Origin: Paracoccaceae bacterium
GTDB taxonomy: Bacteria; Pseudomonadota; Alphaproteobacteria; Rhodobacterales; Rhodobacteraceae
Reading direction: 5' to 3'
NCBI GenBank assembly: GCA_022823605.1
Contig: JAJEHS010000003.1
Span: 120,087 to 184,086 of the forward strand
DNA: 64,000 bases
The notes under the pieces were generated by a model. It was not told the DNA's origin. It saw only the letters and a list, made by a program, of their open reading frames with translations, and did not search any database. The translations under genes were made by a program, and so were the position numbers. Positions 8,845-18,202 of the stretch are shown here, one piece after another; the stretch's first letter is position 1, and every line of letters begins with the position of its first letter.

Positions 8845-10896
8845 TTATACCTCCAATCTGGGTGAATCTTTTAGATCCTCCGGAGAGGGTGAGGTATCCT
8901 TTCCGGATATTTGAGGTGGTTCAATTACCTCTGTCGGACTAACCTTGCTGCCCATCTCCATCTTCATATGTTGGGTCAGTCCGGCATCCTGAATCAAACG
9001 ATCTGCCTCATTTGATTGAAGCATTGGTATATCATCAGGCCATTTGGTTCGCAGGCTGGGCTCTACAACCATTTTTAGCTCTGGGAAAGCTGTCTTTAGT
9101 GTCCTTAAATTGTCTGGTTTGTTGCCATCCCAGATGACAAAATAATGATGTTTACGAACATAACTGTCAGTAGGCATCACTTGAGATGCTGAGGATACAA
9201 CAAACAACAGGGGTAAATTCGGTAATCCAGGTGGTTTACTTCCAGGTGTCGAATGCTGGAGGCACGGAAAAAATATCCCATTTTCAACCATGTCTTTGAC
9301 ATCCTTTTTGGCCGTCTTCATGTTCACTTCAGTATTGGTATGATAACTGGCTATTCTTAGTGTTTCTGGACTCGGTGGCAAAGGTGGTGGCGGCAGTTTC
9401 TCCTGATGTTCAATGATATTAGCCAACTGTTCCTCAACTTTTACCACATCATGTTGGAGTTCCCATTTCCTTTTGAAAGATAGAAACCCGGTATTCTCCA
9501 GTTTCTTCCGCTGTTCATCAAGAGTGTGTTCAATAGAAGCCCGGGTATTGGTCAAGGTAGAACTTTTATCCTGCCAAAGCCTGAGTGCTTCGCTGTGATT
9601 CCATAAGTTATTACGGGCCAATTCTATTTCATCATCTGTAGGAGACGGTACTTCAAGCCCCCCATTTTGAATGAGGTATGAACGAAAAGAAGGTATGGAG
9701 AAACTAATGGTATTATCCGTCTTTTCTTGCAATGCACCCTGATGGATAAGGTGATCGGTGAAAGATTGAGCATTCATACCCTCGGGCAGTTGCCACTCGA
9801 CACCACTTTTCTTGCCTGCATGTAGGGAGACCAGGTTAATTACATTGTGCAATTTATCTTCGGTTTTGAGTTCACAAAGAACCTTACCCACCAACGAGGT
9901 TGCGATTTTCATTTCTTGTGACTGTTGCCCTTGATAGTAGCGGAAGCGACTGTCCTTTGCATTGGACATAATGGTTTCCCAGGATACCTTGGCAAGATCG
10001 CCATCAAATTTCAAGACTTCCTTCCCCAGGGCTTGCAAACAAAAATGCAAATGTCGTGGCCATCCTTCACATGGAGCCGCCAACTCTACAAGTCTTTCTC
10101 CATGACCCAAGTGATCTATCCCGAATTTGCGGCAGAAATCAAGCATGAAGCCCCCCACCTCGCCTGATGTAAGCCCACCGATTTCATGGATGATTTTACC
10201 CCTGATCAGATCCATTTCCCCCGCCCTTGCAGTTGTATCCCCAAGGCCAGCAAGAACTAACAAAACTGGAAGCCCCAAGGTGCTGTTGTGTATATCCTTC
10301 AGAAACAACGCATGGGCAGTTTCTGGACCACCCCTGAAACTTTGTGCTTCATCAATAGCCAGAATCACTGGTGCCTTCCACTTTTTCGGGGGGAACATAT
10401 TTGCCAACCCGCTTAAGTGTTGAGGAATCTTGCTTTCTGGTGGAAGCCCCAGCTCGGTTGCGATGTTTGCCGCCCCAATCGTAGCACCAGCCCGTATTTT
10501 GGCATGGATTTTATGCCAAATCCCCGAACTTAATACTGCAGCTCCTGCCATGATGGTAAGCACACCGGGAAGGTCGTTGACAACCATGCCAGGGCTAAGG
10601 ATCACAATACGAGGTAAGGGAACAAGGGTAGTTTCTTCCGTTGCAACCATTTTTTCCTGAAACCCCTTTGCCAGCTGGGAAACCAGTGAACTCTTGCCCG
10701 CTCCGGGGGCGCCTTGAATAACACGTGTTTCACCCGGATTGCCATGATTCAAGGCATCGGAGCCTTTCCACGAACGTACGGCAGCTGTTTCTATATCCAG
10801 AAGTATATCCTTGCGTCCGGCAAACACAGGTGGGGGTGATTTATCACCCATTGCAACGAACTCCCTCAGCCCGTCCTGATCAAATTCCAACACCAT
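8845..10896 (-). CDS. Large orphan P-loop (AAA-type) ATPase with coiled coil
   Basis: A 683-residue ATPase. Walker A is GAPGAGKSS at about residues 62-70 and Walker B is VILAIDEAQ near 180. A sensor-like strand VLLVLAGLGD, about 30 residues later, is the arrangement seen in AAA_16 / TniB / ExeA-like ATPases. Residues about 240-420 look like a helical lid and winged-helix part (GGLTSGEVGGFMLDF). A heptad-rich segment at 440-510 (TLDEQRKKLENT) is a probable coiled coil, followed by PPPPLPPSP and a C-terminal domain I do not recognise. No partner gene is adjacent. It sits in an island between aroA and trmB. Defence or DNA-transaction roles are possible but unproven. Confidence 0.8.
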   Translation of the reverse strand: MVLEFDQDGLREFVAMGDKSPPPVFAGRKDILLDIETAAVRSWKGSDALNHGNPGETRVIQGAPGAGKSSLVSQLAKGFQEKMVATEETTLVPLPRIVILSPGMVVNDLPGVLTIMAGAAVLSSGIWHKIHAKIRAGATIGAANIATELGLPPESKIPQHLSGLANMFPPKKWKAPVILAIDEAQSFRGGPETAHALFLKDIHNSTLGLPVLLVLAGLGDTTARAGEMDLIRGKIIHEIGGLTSGEVGGFMLDFCRKFGIDHLGHGERLVELAAPCEGWPRHLHFCLQALGKEVLKFDGDLAKVSWETIMSNAKDSRFRYYQGQQSQEMKIATSLVGKVLCELKTEDKLHNVINLVSLHAGKKSGVEWQLPEGMNAQSFTDHLIHQGALQEKTDNTISFSIPSFRSYLIQNGGLEVPSPTDDEIELARNNLWNHSEALRLWQDKSSTLTNTRASIEHTLDEQRKKLENTGFLSFKRKWELQHDVVKVEEQLANIIEHQEKLPPPPLPPSPETLRIASYHTNTEVNMKTAKKDVKDMVENGIFFPCLQHSTPGSKPPGLPNLPLLFVVSSASQVMPTDSYVRKHHYFVIWDGNKPDNLRTLKTAFPELKMVVEPSLRTKWPDDIPMLQSNEADRLIQDAGLTQHMKMEMGSKVSPTEVIEPPQISGKDTSPSPEDLKDSPRLEV

Positions 10897-11073
10897 TTAC
10901 TTTCTTCTATATCAAACCATAGGCTATACAGGCTGCTTCAATAATACAAAATAGATAGACTAGGTAAGATTTAAGCCTCATGAGGGATTTCCAAAATATT
11001 CCCATTACCCTTTTTACAATACCTTTAGGATCATAAGAATTTCCTTGATTATCAAACGAGGGTTAGGAGAATG

Positions 11074-11793
11074 TTAAACCCTTCGAAAGGTCAGGTAAAT
11101 AGGTGTCCTGTTGTTTAGTAATGCTTTTTTCTCATAACGGGTTGTTTGCCAATCTTTCCATGAAAGTTTCCAATCAGAAGGGGTTTCAGCCTCCCATTCA
11201 AAATTAGGGTTCAGATTTAGCTGTTCTACAGTCTGACGAGCGTAATCCGATATATCAGTGGCTATTCTCAAGCGTGCTCCAGGTTTCATTATCCTTGCCA
11301 ATGGCATCAGATGTTCGGGAGTAACAAATCTCCGCCTATGGTGTTTTTTCTTGGGCCAGGGATCGGGATAGAGAACAAAGACTCGTTCAATCGCTTGATC
11401 AGGGATGTATGGAAATAATGACCTGATATCATCCTGATACAGCAAGATGTTGTCCAAGTCTTCTTCACGCAACTTACCGAGCAGTGAAGCCACACCATTG
11501 AGATAAACCTCACAACCGATCAAGCCAACATCTGGATTTACTTTGGCTTGGTGTATCAGATGTTCTCCGGAACCGAAACCAATTTCAAGCCAGACGGCAG
11601 TTTTTCCAGGGAAGGCCTTGGCCAAATCCAACCGCTTGGTTCCTTCCGGTGTTTTTCCAAGAAAATTCAGGATATTGCGTTGCCTGAGATCAACCTCAAG
11701 ATATTCCCTTTGCCTGTTTCGGAGTTTTCTTCCCAGACGTTTGCCATAAAAGTTATGGCTTGGCTTGTTGTTGGTAATTCCTGCTTTTTTCAC
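11074..11793 (-). CDS. trmB: tRNA (guanine-N7-)-methyltransferase
   Basis: TrmB makes m7G46 in tRNA using S-adenosylmethionine. The basic N-terminus KRLGRKLRNRQ, the SAM loop LEIGFGSGEH, the strand GCEVYLNGV and the catalytic signature YPDPWPKKKHHRRR are present in the expected order. The length (239 residues) is normal for alphaproteobacteria. It lies 27 bp downstream of metK on the same strand, the typical metK-trmB pairing of this class; cotranscription with the SAM supplier is plausible. Confidence 0.96.
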   Translation of the reverse strand: MKKAGITNNKPSHNFYGKRLGRKLRNRQREYLEVDLRQRNILNFLGKTPEGTKRLDLAKAFPGKTAVWLEIGFGSGEHLIHQAKVNPDVGLIGCEVYLNGVASLLGKLREEDLDNILLYQDDIRSLFPYIPDQAIERVFVLYPDPWPKKKHHRRRFVTPEHLMPLARIMKPGARLRIATDISDYARQTVEQLNLNPNFEWEAETPSDWKLSWKDWQTTRYEKKALLNNRTPIYLTFRRV

Positions 11794-11820
11794 CTTGAGA
11801 ATTATGTAGTTTGACTTTGT

Positions 11821-13005
11821 TCACATGGATAAATCACTAACGAGATCAGCATTCTCCCATGTGAAATCACCATTTCCACTAGGGGTTCGACCAAAATGTC
11901 CAAAGGCAGCGGTAACCTGATAAATGGGGCTATTGAGTTTCAAATGCTCCCTGATACCCCTTGGGGTGAGTCCATTCATTTTATCACCAATCACTTCCAG
12001 TAGCCTGTGCTCGATTTTATCTGGGGAAAATTTTTCCGTTCCAAAAGTATCAAGGAATAGTGAGGTTGGTTCTGGTTTCCCAATGGCATAGGAGATTTGA
12101 ATCAGGCATTTATCTGCCAGACCGCTAGCAACAACGTTTTTGGCCAAATATCTGGCGGCATAAGTTGCCGATCTGTCAACTTTTGTCGGATCCTTGCCTG
12201 AAAACGCCCCGCCACCATGTGGTGCGGCCCCGCCATAGGTATCCACAATGATCTTGCGTCCGGTCAAGCCACAATCGGCTGCAGGACCTCCCTTGACAAA
12301 AATACCTGTCGGATTGATCAGCCATTCTTCATCCGGAAGTTGAGCTACCCATTCTTCAGGTAGTAATTTAGAGGCTATGGGCTTGACTATGTCCTTTACA
12401 TCCGCGGAATCAAGCCCAACAATGTGTTGTGAAGAAATAACAACCCTCTCAAGCCCTACCGGCTTGCCTTCATCAAAGCGCAGGGTGACCTGGGATTTGG
12501 CATCGGGTCCAAGTTTCCATCCGTCCGTATTGTCCTGTTTTCTGAATTCTTCGATGCCCTGTAAAATCCTGTGTGCGTAGTAAAGTGGTGCAGGCATGAA
12601 TTCCGGAGCCTCATTGACGGCATATCCAAACATCAGACCTTGGTCACCAGCACCCTCGTCCTTGCCCTTAGTGGCATCAACACCCTTGGCAATATCAGCC
12701 GATTGACCATGCATGAAATTTTGAAACCCGAAGGTATTCCAGTGAAAATCATCCTGTTCGTAACCAATGTCCCTGACACATTTGCGAGCAATATCCTCTA
12801 GGGAGTTCCATACGCTTTCAGGTCCTCTGTATTCACCCGCTACTATAACGGTATTTTTGGAGACCAAGGTCTCACATCCCAATCGGGCTTCGGGTTCCTC
12901 GTGCAAAAAAGCATCGAGAATGGCATCCGAAATCTGGTCACACACTTTGTCAGGATGACCACGTGACACCGATTCAGATGTAAATATCCCCTTGTTTATC
13001 GACAT
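11821..13005 (-). CDS. metK: S-adenosylmethionine synthetase
   Basis: MetK makes SAM from ATP and methionine as a cytoplasmic homotetramer. The ATP motif GHPDKVCDQ, the hexapeptide region [12 protein letters not shown] and the glycine-rich loop GGGAFSGKD are intact, and the 394-residue length is normal. GGGAG lies about six bases before the ATG. The 5' leader back to lnt is only about 75 bp; I looked for a SAM/SAH-type riboswitch and could not support one. Confidence 0.98.
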   Translation of the reverse strand: MSINKGIFTSESVSRGHPDKVCDQISDAILDAFLHEEPEARLGCETLVSKNTVIVAGEYRGPESVWNSLEDIARKCVRDIGYEQDDFHWNTFGFQNFMHGQSADIAKGVDATKGKDEGAGDQGLMFGYAVNEAPEFMPAPLYYAHRILQGIEEFRKQDNTDGWKLGPDAKSQVTLRFDEGKPVGLERVVISSQHIVGLDSADVKDIVKPIASKLLPEEWVAQLPDEEWLINPTGIFVKGGPAADCGLTGRKIIVDTYGGAAPHGGGAFSGKDPTKVDRSATYAARYLAKNVVASGLADKCLIQISYAIGKPEPTSLFLDTFGTEKFSPDKIEHRLLEVIGDKMNGLTPRGIREHLKLNSPIYQVTAAFGHFGRTPSGNGDFTWENADLVSDLSM

Positions 13006-13079
13006 AACAACTCCCTGGGTTTCGAATGTATCTATATTTCAAAGACTGAAAACTGATTTTCAAAAATACTTAGTTTGTT

Positions 13080-14561
13080 TCAATGAATATTGGTAATTTT
13101 TTTTGACCTGATTAACAAGAACACAGCTGACAAAAATAAGACAATCACTAGGGGCCAATCTCCAGCCCTGGAATAAAAGGTTGGTGGGAGTGTGATGGGG
13201 ATGCTGGCATCCAGTATCCCTCTTACACCAACGTCAAGCATCTGTATGGGTTGACCATAGCCATCTGTGACGGCCGAAATACCGTTGTTTGAAACTCTGA
13301 TCAAGGGCAAGCCAAGTTCTATGGCCCTGGCTTTGGCAATGACAAAATGTTGTCTGGGGCCCCATGAATTGCCGATCCAGGCATCATTGGTAATCTGGAG
13401 AAGGGTGTCTGGCCTTTCTCCTGTTCTGACCTCGTTTGGAAAAATGGCTTCATAACATATAAGTGCCCTTGCCTTGCCCAGAACGGGAAGGTTAAGGAAT
13501 TTTGAGCCGGATCCCTCGGAAAAATCCCATATTTCATCATTCGCCAAGCCTGAGCCCTGAATCCATTTCACCATATCCTCAAATGGAATAAATTCCCCAA
13601 AGGGCACCAAATGCTTTTTATCATAGATCTGTTCCAATTCACCCTGGTCGTCGAGAGCCATCAGACTGTTGTACATCCTGTTGTCAGCCAAGCGTCTGAA
13701 ACCTGCGAGGATGGGAATATTGTTCACCTTTGAGGAGATTAGGGCCATATCCTCCTCATCGACAAAGACTGTAATTGCTGTTTCTGGCCACAGCAGGAGA
13801 TCTATCTTGTTCTCACTTGGCCTGTTGCTGAGCTCCAACAACAGATTGATATTTGCACTTTGAAGCATTGGATCCCATTTTTCATTCTGGGGAATGTTGG
13901 GTTGGATGATTCTGATTGTTTCATCAGAGGGAGTGAATTCAATCTCGGGTGGAATTCGATACGATCCCCAAACCCAGACCAGAGCCATTAATCCCACCGA
14001 AACACCCATACCAAGCCATAAATGCTTACCGAGAAACGGCACGATCACCAGACTGATTAGGAGAGCAGTAAGACCGTTGGCGCCAATGAGTGAGGTCACT
14101 TGCATGATTGGTGTCCCATCAAGCGTATAGGCAAACATGCCCCAGGGGAAACCCGTAAACAGATGTTCCCGCAACAATTCAAGGGCAATCCAACCTATTA
14201 ACAATACCAGTATTCTGTCACTCGAATTATCAGTCAACAGAGTGGGCATTCCAAAAGCAAGTCCCCAAAACAGGGATAGACCGATTGCAGTAAGAAGCGG
14301 GGCGAAAGGAGCCATCCATCTGGTTTCATCAGGGTCAACAAGGAACGGATAAAGCAGCCAGGAAAGGGTGAGGATAAAGTATCCTACGCCAAAGAGGAAA
14401 CCCACCCTGAAGGTGGATGTAAAACTGGTTTCACGAAGGGACAAATATACCGCAATACCTGCTCCAACAAGGGTAATCAGAGGTAGGGATGCAGGTGCAT
14501 TACCCAAGGAAGCTATTAGACCTGCCAAAAAGGGAAAGAAAGGACGAAAGGCTAAAATCAT
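13080..14561 (-). CDS. lnt: Apolipoprotein N-acyltransferase
   Basis: Lnt adds the third acyl chain to bacterial lipoproteins in the inner membrane. The N-terminal 200 residues are a string of hydrophobic helices, followed by a nitrilase-type domain with the catalytic triad: Glu in LLLWPETAI, Lys in YDKKHLVPFGEF and Cys in ALICYEAIFP. A last helix lies at about 470-487. It is 493 residues, within the usual range, and sits between metK and corC on the same strand as is common in alphaproteobacteria. Confidence 0.96.
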   Translation of the reverse strand: MILAFRPFFPFLAGLIASLGNAPASLPLITLVGAGIAVYLSLRETSFTSTFRVGFLFGVGYFILTLSWLLYPFLVDPDETRWMAPFAPLLTAIGLSLFWGLAFGMPTLLTDNSSDRILVLLIGWIALELLREHLFTGFPWGMFAYTLDGTPIMQVTSLIGANGLTALLISLVIVPFLGKHLWLGMGVSVGLMALVWVWGSYRIPPEIEFTPSDETIRIIQPNIPQNEKWDPMLQSANINLLLELSNRPSENKIDLLLWPETAITVFVDEEDMALISSKVNNIPILAGFRRLADNRMYNSLMALDDQGELEQIYDKKHLVPFGEFIPFEDMVKWIQGSGLANDEIWDFSEGSGSKFLNLPVLGKARALICYEAIFPNEVRTGERPDTLLQITNDAWIGNSWGPRQHFVIAKARAIELGLPLIRVSNNGISAVTDGYGQPIQMLDVGVRGILDASIPITLPPTFYSRAGDWPLVIVLFLSAVFLLIRSKKITNIH

Positions 14562-14636
14562 AACGTCCCGGTTTAGGTTAATTCCTGAATTAATGTCTTT
14601 GTTGCCAAACTGGAATGAGTAGCAAAATTCCGGATG

Positions 14637-15539
14637 TTAGCCAGATTCCCCAACCACCTTTACTTCCAGCAGATCCATTTTTCTGTTGTCGCCCTTCAGG
14701 ACCTTTATTACCAGCCCCAAATCCTCAAATGGGATCACTTCGTCCTGATTGGGAATTCGGTTGATTTTTGTGGAAACCCATCCTCCCAAGGTATCAACTT
14801 CCTCTTCGAGGTTATTGGTCAGGTCCGAATTGAGCAATTCATCCAGTTCCTGAAGAGGAGTCTTGGCAGGGCAATGGTAGAGGTCTTGGTCAATTTCCAT
14901 GATACCCTGGGCGTTCTCTTCCTCGGTGTCGTGCTCGTCAATGATTTCTCCAAAATGGTGTTCCAACAGGTCCTCAATGGTAACCAGACCATCCACACCT
15001 CCATATTCATCTATGACCAGTGCCATATGACAATGGTCATTCTGCATCTTTACCCGAAGTTCGTTGATCGGCATCGAAGGAGGAACGAAGAGGAGATCCC
15101 TTAAATCATCCCTGATGCGGAATTTCTTTCTGGCGCTGCCATTAAAACCATATTTGAGGGCAATATCCTTAAGGTGTACGAAACCCAGGGGATTGTCAGG
15201 AGTTTCATGAAAAACCGGAACCCTTGTTCTTTCACTTTCCTTGAAAACCTTGACGAGTTCGGAAAGGGATATACTGTCAGATACCGCTACAACATCCGCC
15301 TTGGGAACTGCAACATCTTCTACTGTTCCCTCCTTGGCCAGTGAATCTTCCAGGTTGTTATGGTCATGGTTACCGGATAATGGTATGTCGTCATCATCCC
15401 CATTGCCATTTTCTTCCCCTTGGGAAGAGCCCGCGAACAGCCTCAGGATTTTTTTCAGACCGTTGGGTTTGCTGGTTTCGGGCTTAAGGTTGCCATTCCC
15501 ACGAGGAGCGGATTGTTTATTTGCTGGTAATTGATTCAT
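14637..15539 (-). CDS. corC: CorC/TlyC-family CBS-domain protein
   Basis: Two CBS domains (about residues 60-190 of the product, containing VPVFHETPDNPLGFVHLKD and HMALVIDEYGGVDGLVTIED) are followed by a CorC_HlyC domain (DTLGGWVSTKINRIP). No membrane helices are present, so it is the short, soluble CorC form linked to Mg/Co efflux and envelope integrity. I placed the start at MNQLPANKQ (15539); a TTG at 15596 would overlap ybeY by 38 bp and add unlikely sequence. The region before the CBS domains is polar and low complexity. Confidence 0.9.
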   Translation of the reverse strand: MNQLPANKQSAPRGNGNLKPETSKPNGLKKILRLFAGSSQGEENGNGDDDDIPLSGNHDHNNLEDSLAKEGTVEDVAVPKADVVAVSDSISLSELVKVFKESERTRVPVFHETPDNPLGFVHLKDIALKYGFNGSARKKFRIRDDLRDLLFVPPSMPINELRVKMQNDHCHMALVIDEYGGVDGLVTIEDLLEHHFGEIIDEHDTEEENAQGIMEIDQDLYHCPAKTPLQELDELLNSDLTNNLEEEVDTLGGWVSTKINRIPNQDEVIPFEDLGLVIKVLKGDNRKMDLLEVKVVGESG

Positions 15540-15558
15540 TTTTGTAACATGGTAAGGA

Positions 15559-16077
15559 TTAAACGTATATTTGTGTACTGTTATATGGATCGGCAATCCC
15601 CATTGAGGAAAGAATTTTTGTCTCCAGGTTTTCCATTTTTATTTCGTCATGCTTGAGGTCATGAGTAAATCCAACCAGGTGAAGGGTACTGTGCACCAGT
15701 AAATGACTTAGATGACTGTCTAAAGTCAACCCGTAACTCTCGGATTCCGATAAGAGTGTATCATAGGATACAGCTATATCTCCAAGAAAACGGCAGTTCG
15801 TTTCATCCTCCAGTGTGTCTGGAAAAAGCAATTCTCCGGATTGCCAGGACAAAACATTGGTTGGTTGGTTTTCGTTCCTAAACCTGGAATTCAATTCTTG
15901 TATGATTCCGTCATTGGTGGCAAGCAAGTGGATTTCGCAGGGAATCAGGTTGGCATCATATTCCCTGAGTGTAGAATTGATGGCTTCGGTAGCAATGTCC
16001 TCAAGTTGAATATCTTCCCATCGCTGGTCTTCCATGACCAGACAAACCCGATGGGGAAATTCTGATGGTTCAGTCAT
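15559..16077 (-). CDS. ybeY: Endoribonuclease YbeY
   Basis: YbeY is a zinc-dependent RNase needed for 16S rRNA 3' maturation and ribosome quality control. The metal motif HxxxHxxxxxH is seen in LLVHSTLHLVGFTHD, and the substrate-side motif is NVLSWQSGELLFPD. The usual HGxLHLxGYDH is modified (ST for Gly, FT for YD) but all three histidines remain. The ATG at 16077 overlaps the phoH stop by 8 bp, indicating coupling; a longer frame to 16104 would run deeper into phoH. Confidence 0.94.
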   Translation of the reverse strand: MTEPSEFPHRVCLVMEDQRWEDIQLEDIATEAINSTLREYDANLIPCEIHLLATNDGIIQELNSRFRNENQPTNVLSWQSGELLFPDTLEDETNCRFLGDIAVSYDTLLSESESYGLTLDSHLSHLLVHSTLHLVGFTHDLKHDEIKMENLETKILSSMGIADPYNSTQIYV

Positions 16078-17047
16078 TGTAGGCTTTGATGATCTCGGAA
16101 ACAATTCTGTTGCGCATTACATCCCGGGCAGTCAGTTCCGAAAAGGCAATACCCTTTATATTACCAAGAATTTGTTGTGCTTCAACCAAACCGGATTCCT
16201 GACCACGAGGCAGATCAATTTGTGTAATGTCACCGGTAATAACCATCCTTGAACCCAATCCCATACGGGTCAAGAACATGCGCATTTGCATTCGTGTTGT
16301 GTTTTGAGCTTCATCCAGAATAATAAATGAATTGGACAAGGTTCTGCCCCTCATGAAGGCCAATGGGGCAATCTCTATGGTTCTGGAAGCTAAATGCTTT
16401 TCTATCGTGCCTGGAGGTAGAAAATCATGCAAGGCATCATAAAGGGGTTGCATATAAGGATCAATTTTTTCCTTCATGTCACCCGGCAGGAAGCCCAAAC
16501 GCTCCCCAGCTTCAACTGCCGGTCTTGTCATGACGATACTATCAATTTCCTTCGACAGCAGACTGGCTACAGCCACTGCCACTGCAAGATAGGTTTTCCC
16601 CGTACCTGCTGGCCCAATTCCGAAGGTGATCTTTTGTGAAGAGAGATTTTTCAGATATTCAAACTGGGCTTTTGATTTGGGTGCTATGATCCTTTTTCGA
16701 GTTCTGATCTCAAGTTCGGAATGAAAATCCGTTTCGTCCAAATCACTTGCCGTTTTGTTCTTTTCGCCATTATTCAAGGCCATTTCCAAGGTCTGGTTCA
16801 CTTCAACCTCATTGATGGCAAGACCTTGACTAGCCCTCTCGTACAATGATTGCAAGGCCTGGTTTCCAACTTCAATTTGCGGAAGGGCACCCAACAGGGA
16901 AAGGGAGTTTCCCTGTCTGATTATATGTATTCCCAAACTGTTCTCAATCTTGTTGAGGTTTTCATCACAAACCCCACACAAATCAATCAATCGTTGATTA
17001 TCCGAGAACTCTATCCTTTTTTCCGTGGCGGAAGGTGCTATCTCCAA
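16070..17047 (-). CDS. ybeZ: PhoH-like ATPase (YbeZ)
   Basis: PhoH/YbeZ is an ATPase that functions with YbeY in rRNA metabolism. Walker A is GPAGTGKTYLA and Walker B is FIILDEAQNT, followed by the conserved FLTRMGLGSRMVITGD. The start is decided by the ribosome site: GGGAGG ends six bases before a TTG at 17047, giving MEIAPSATEKR; the TTG at 17071 has no such site. The gene usually upstream, miaB, is missing here and its place is taken by a toxin-antitoxin pair. Confidence 0.94.
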   Translation of the reverse strand: MEIAPSATEKRIEFSDNQRLIDLCGVCDENLNKIENSLGIHIIRQGNSLSLLGALPQIEVGNQALQSLYERASQGLAINEVEVNQTLEMALNNGEKNKTASDLDETDFHSELEIRTRKRIIAPKSKAQFEYLKNLSSQKITFGIGPAGTGKTYLAVAVAVASLLSKEIDSIVMTRPAVEAGERLGFLPGDMKEKIDPYMQPLYDALHDFLPPGTIEKHLASRTIEIAPLAFMRGRTLSNSFIILDEAQNTTRMQMRMFLTRMGLGSRMVITGDITQIDLPRGQESGLVEAQQILGNIKGIAFSELTARDVMRNRIVSEIIKAYND

Positions 17048-17313
17048 AGATGCCCTCCCTCTCGGGAACAAAAAAGATCAAATATCAAAACCTGATCCCT
17101 ATTTTCAAACAAAAACCTTTCTTTTTTTTTCCTATTCGGCAAGAATACTACCCAGTCAAAGATTAAAGGGTATTGGTACTATTGATAGCATCTTTTTCCT
17201 GAAATTTCCAGTTTTACTTGGAAACTTTAAGGTTGCATCAATATTGGCTTCCATGAGCTTAAAATCCTTCTCCAGAAGTACTATCCGCTTTTCAAGTTTT
17301 TCATTTTAACGCA

Positions 17314-17580
17314 TCATCTTCTTAATTTGCGGTAAATATCCTTACGATGATCAATTAGATTAATTTTTACAATGTGCTCGTTAAAATCGTAGACAATACG
17401 GTATTTACCTTCCCGGACCCTGTAACCGGGGTGATTCGAGAGCTTTTCTGTATTGCCATGAGTAGGATCCAAACAAAGAAGGTCAATAGCTTTGATGAGT
17501 TTTTTGGCTACGCGAGGATTGGTTTTTAACAGTCTATTCAGAACTTTTTTAGATTGACGTGTGAAATTACGCTTACGCAT
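17314..17580 (-). CDS. RelE/ParE-superfamily toxin
   Basis: An 88-residue basic protein with the RelE/ParE fold signature: an N-terminal helix (FTRQSKKVLNRLLKTNPRVAKK truncates to two helices by eye), a central GYRVREGKYRIVYDF strand pair and the C-terminal IDHRKDIYRKLRR. RelE-type members cleave mRNA on the ribosome; ParE types poison gyrase. The VREGKYRIVYDF / HRKDIY wording favours the RelE-like mRNA interferase group. It overlaps its antitoxin by 8 bp on the same strand. A further 50-codon frame downstream (17156-17306, minus) has protein-like content (DFKLMEANIDATLKF) but no clear start. Confidence 0.9.
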   Translation of the reverse strand: MRKRNFTRQSKKVLNRLLKTNPRVAKKLIKAIDLLCLDPTHGNTEKLSNHPGYRVREGKYRIVYDFNEHIVKINLIDHRKDIYRKLRR

Positions 17581-17824
17581 TTCTAATTAGGGATGACAAC
17601 TCTTCGGATTCCTCCACACCTATATAGCCTTCCTTTACTGCTTCCTCGGCCAACTCACCCAAAATTCTGTCCTCCAATTCATTGTCTTTTTGCACACGCG
17701 ATTCCAAGGCTTCAACCACATATTTTTTCACGGTCTTGCCACTAGCCTCTGCTAACGCTTGCAATTCTTCATGAAAGTCAGGCAACAGATCTATTGACAA
17801 TCTGACAGATGTTTTTGTTCCCAT
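17573..17824 (-). CDS. Ribbon-helix-helix antitoxin
   Basis: An 83-residue acidic protein with an N-terminal beta strand TKTSVRLSIDLLPD and helices typical of ribbon-helix-helix DNA-binding antitoxins, then an acidic toxin-binding tail (DRILGELAEEAVKEGY). AGGAGG lies about nine bases before the ATG at 17824, which decides the start over a longer frame to 17872. Being first in the operon, it would repress its own promoter and neutralise the toxin encoded next. Confidence 0.88.
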   Translation of the reverse strand: MGTKTSVRLSIDLLPDFHEELQALAEASGKTVKKYVVEALESRVQKDNELEDRILGELAEEAVKEGYIGVEESEELSSLIRNA

Positions 17825-18202
17825 GAGTCTTGACCTCCTGTCAAAGATAAATCCGAGGTGATATATAAGCACAATACCCTGTCATTGTCAATTACCCACA
17901 CCCTCCATTCTGCTAGTCATTGAAAACAGAAAGGGATTTTAGATATACCTTGAAGGGTGAGGAGGTGCGTTAAATCGAAAATGATCGGGAGGTTTCCGGC
18001 CGATTACGGTTGTTTCTGTTAATTTTCACGATTATCCCTGATCCGCGATCAAAACATATAAAAAAACCCTTTAGATACTTGGAACGATCGCATTTTATTG
18101 CCATCATCACGATTACCTAAATACAACCTAACGGGTTAGCAATACGTTAGTGCAAAATTCCTTTCCAATCAAGATCGAATTTTCCCCGGCCCCGGAATAA
18201 GA
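17825..18202. other. Intergenic region upstream of the toxin-antitoxin pair
   Basis: No gene is supported in these 378 bp. The antitoxin promoter must lie near 17830-17900. A run of A followed by CCC near 18058-18070 and short G+C-rich patches are seen, but no convincing hairpin-T terminator for the aminotransferase gene that ends at 18203. Confidence 0.4.

Noticed and set aside
13006..13079. Possible SAM or SAM/SAH riboswitch in the metK leader
   Set aside because: The leader is about 75 bp, AT-rich, and I could not find the conserved paired core of any SAM riboswitch class.
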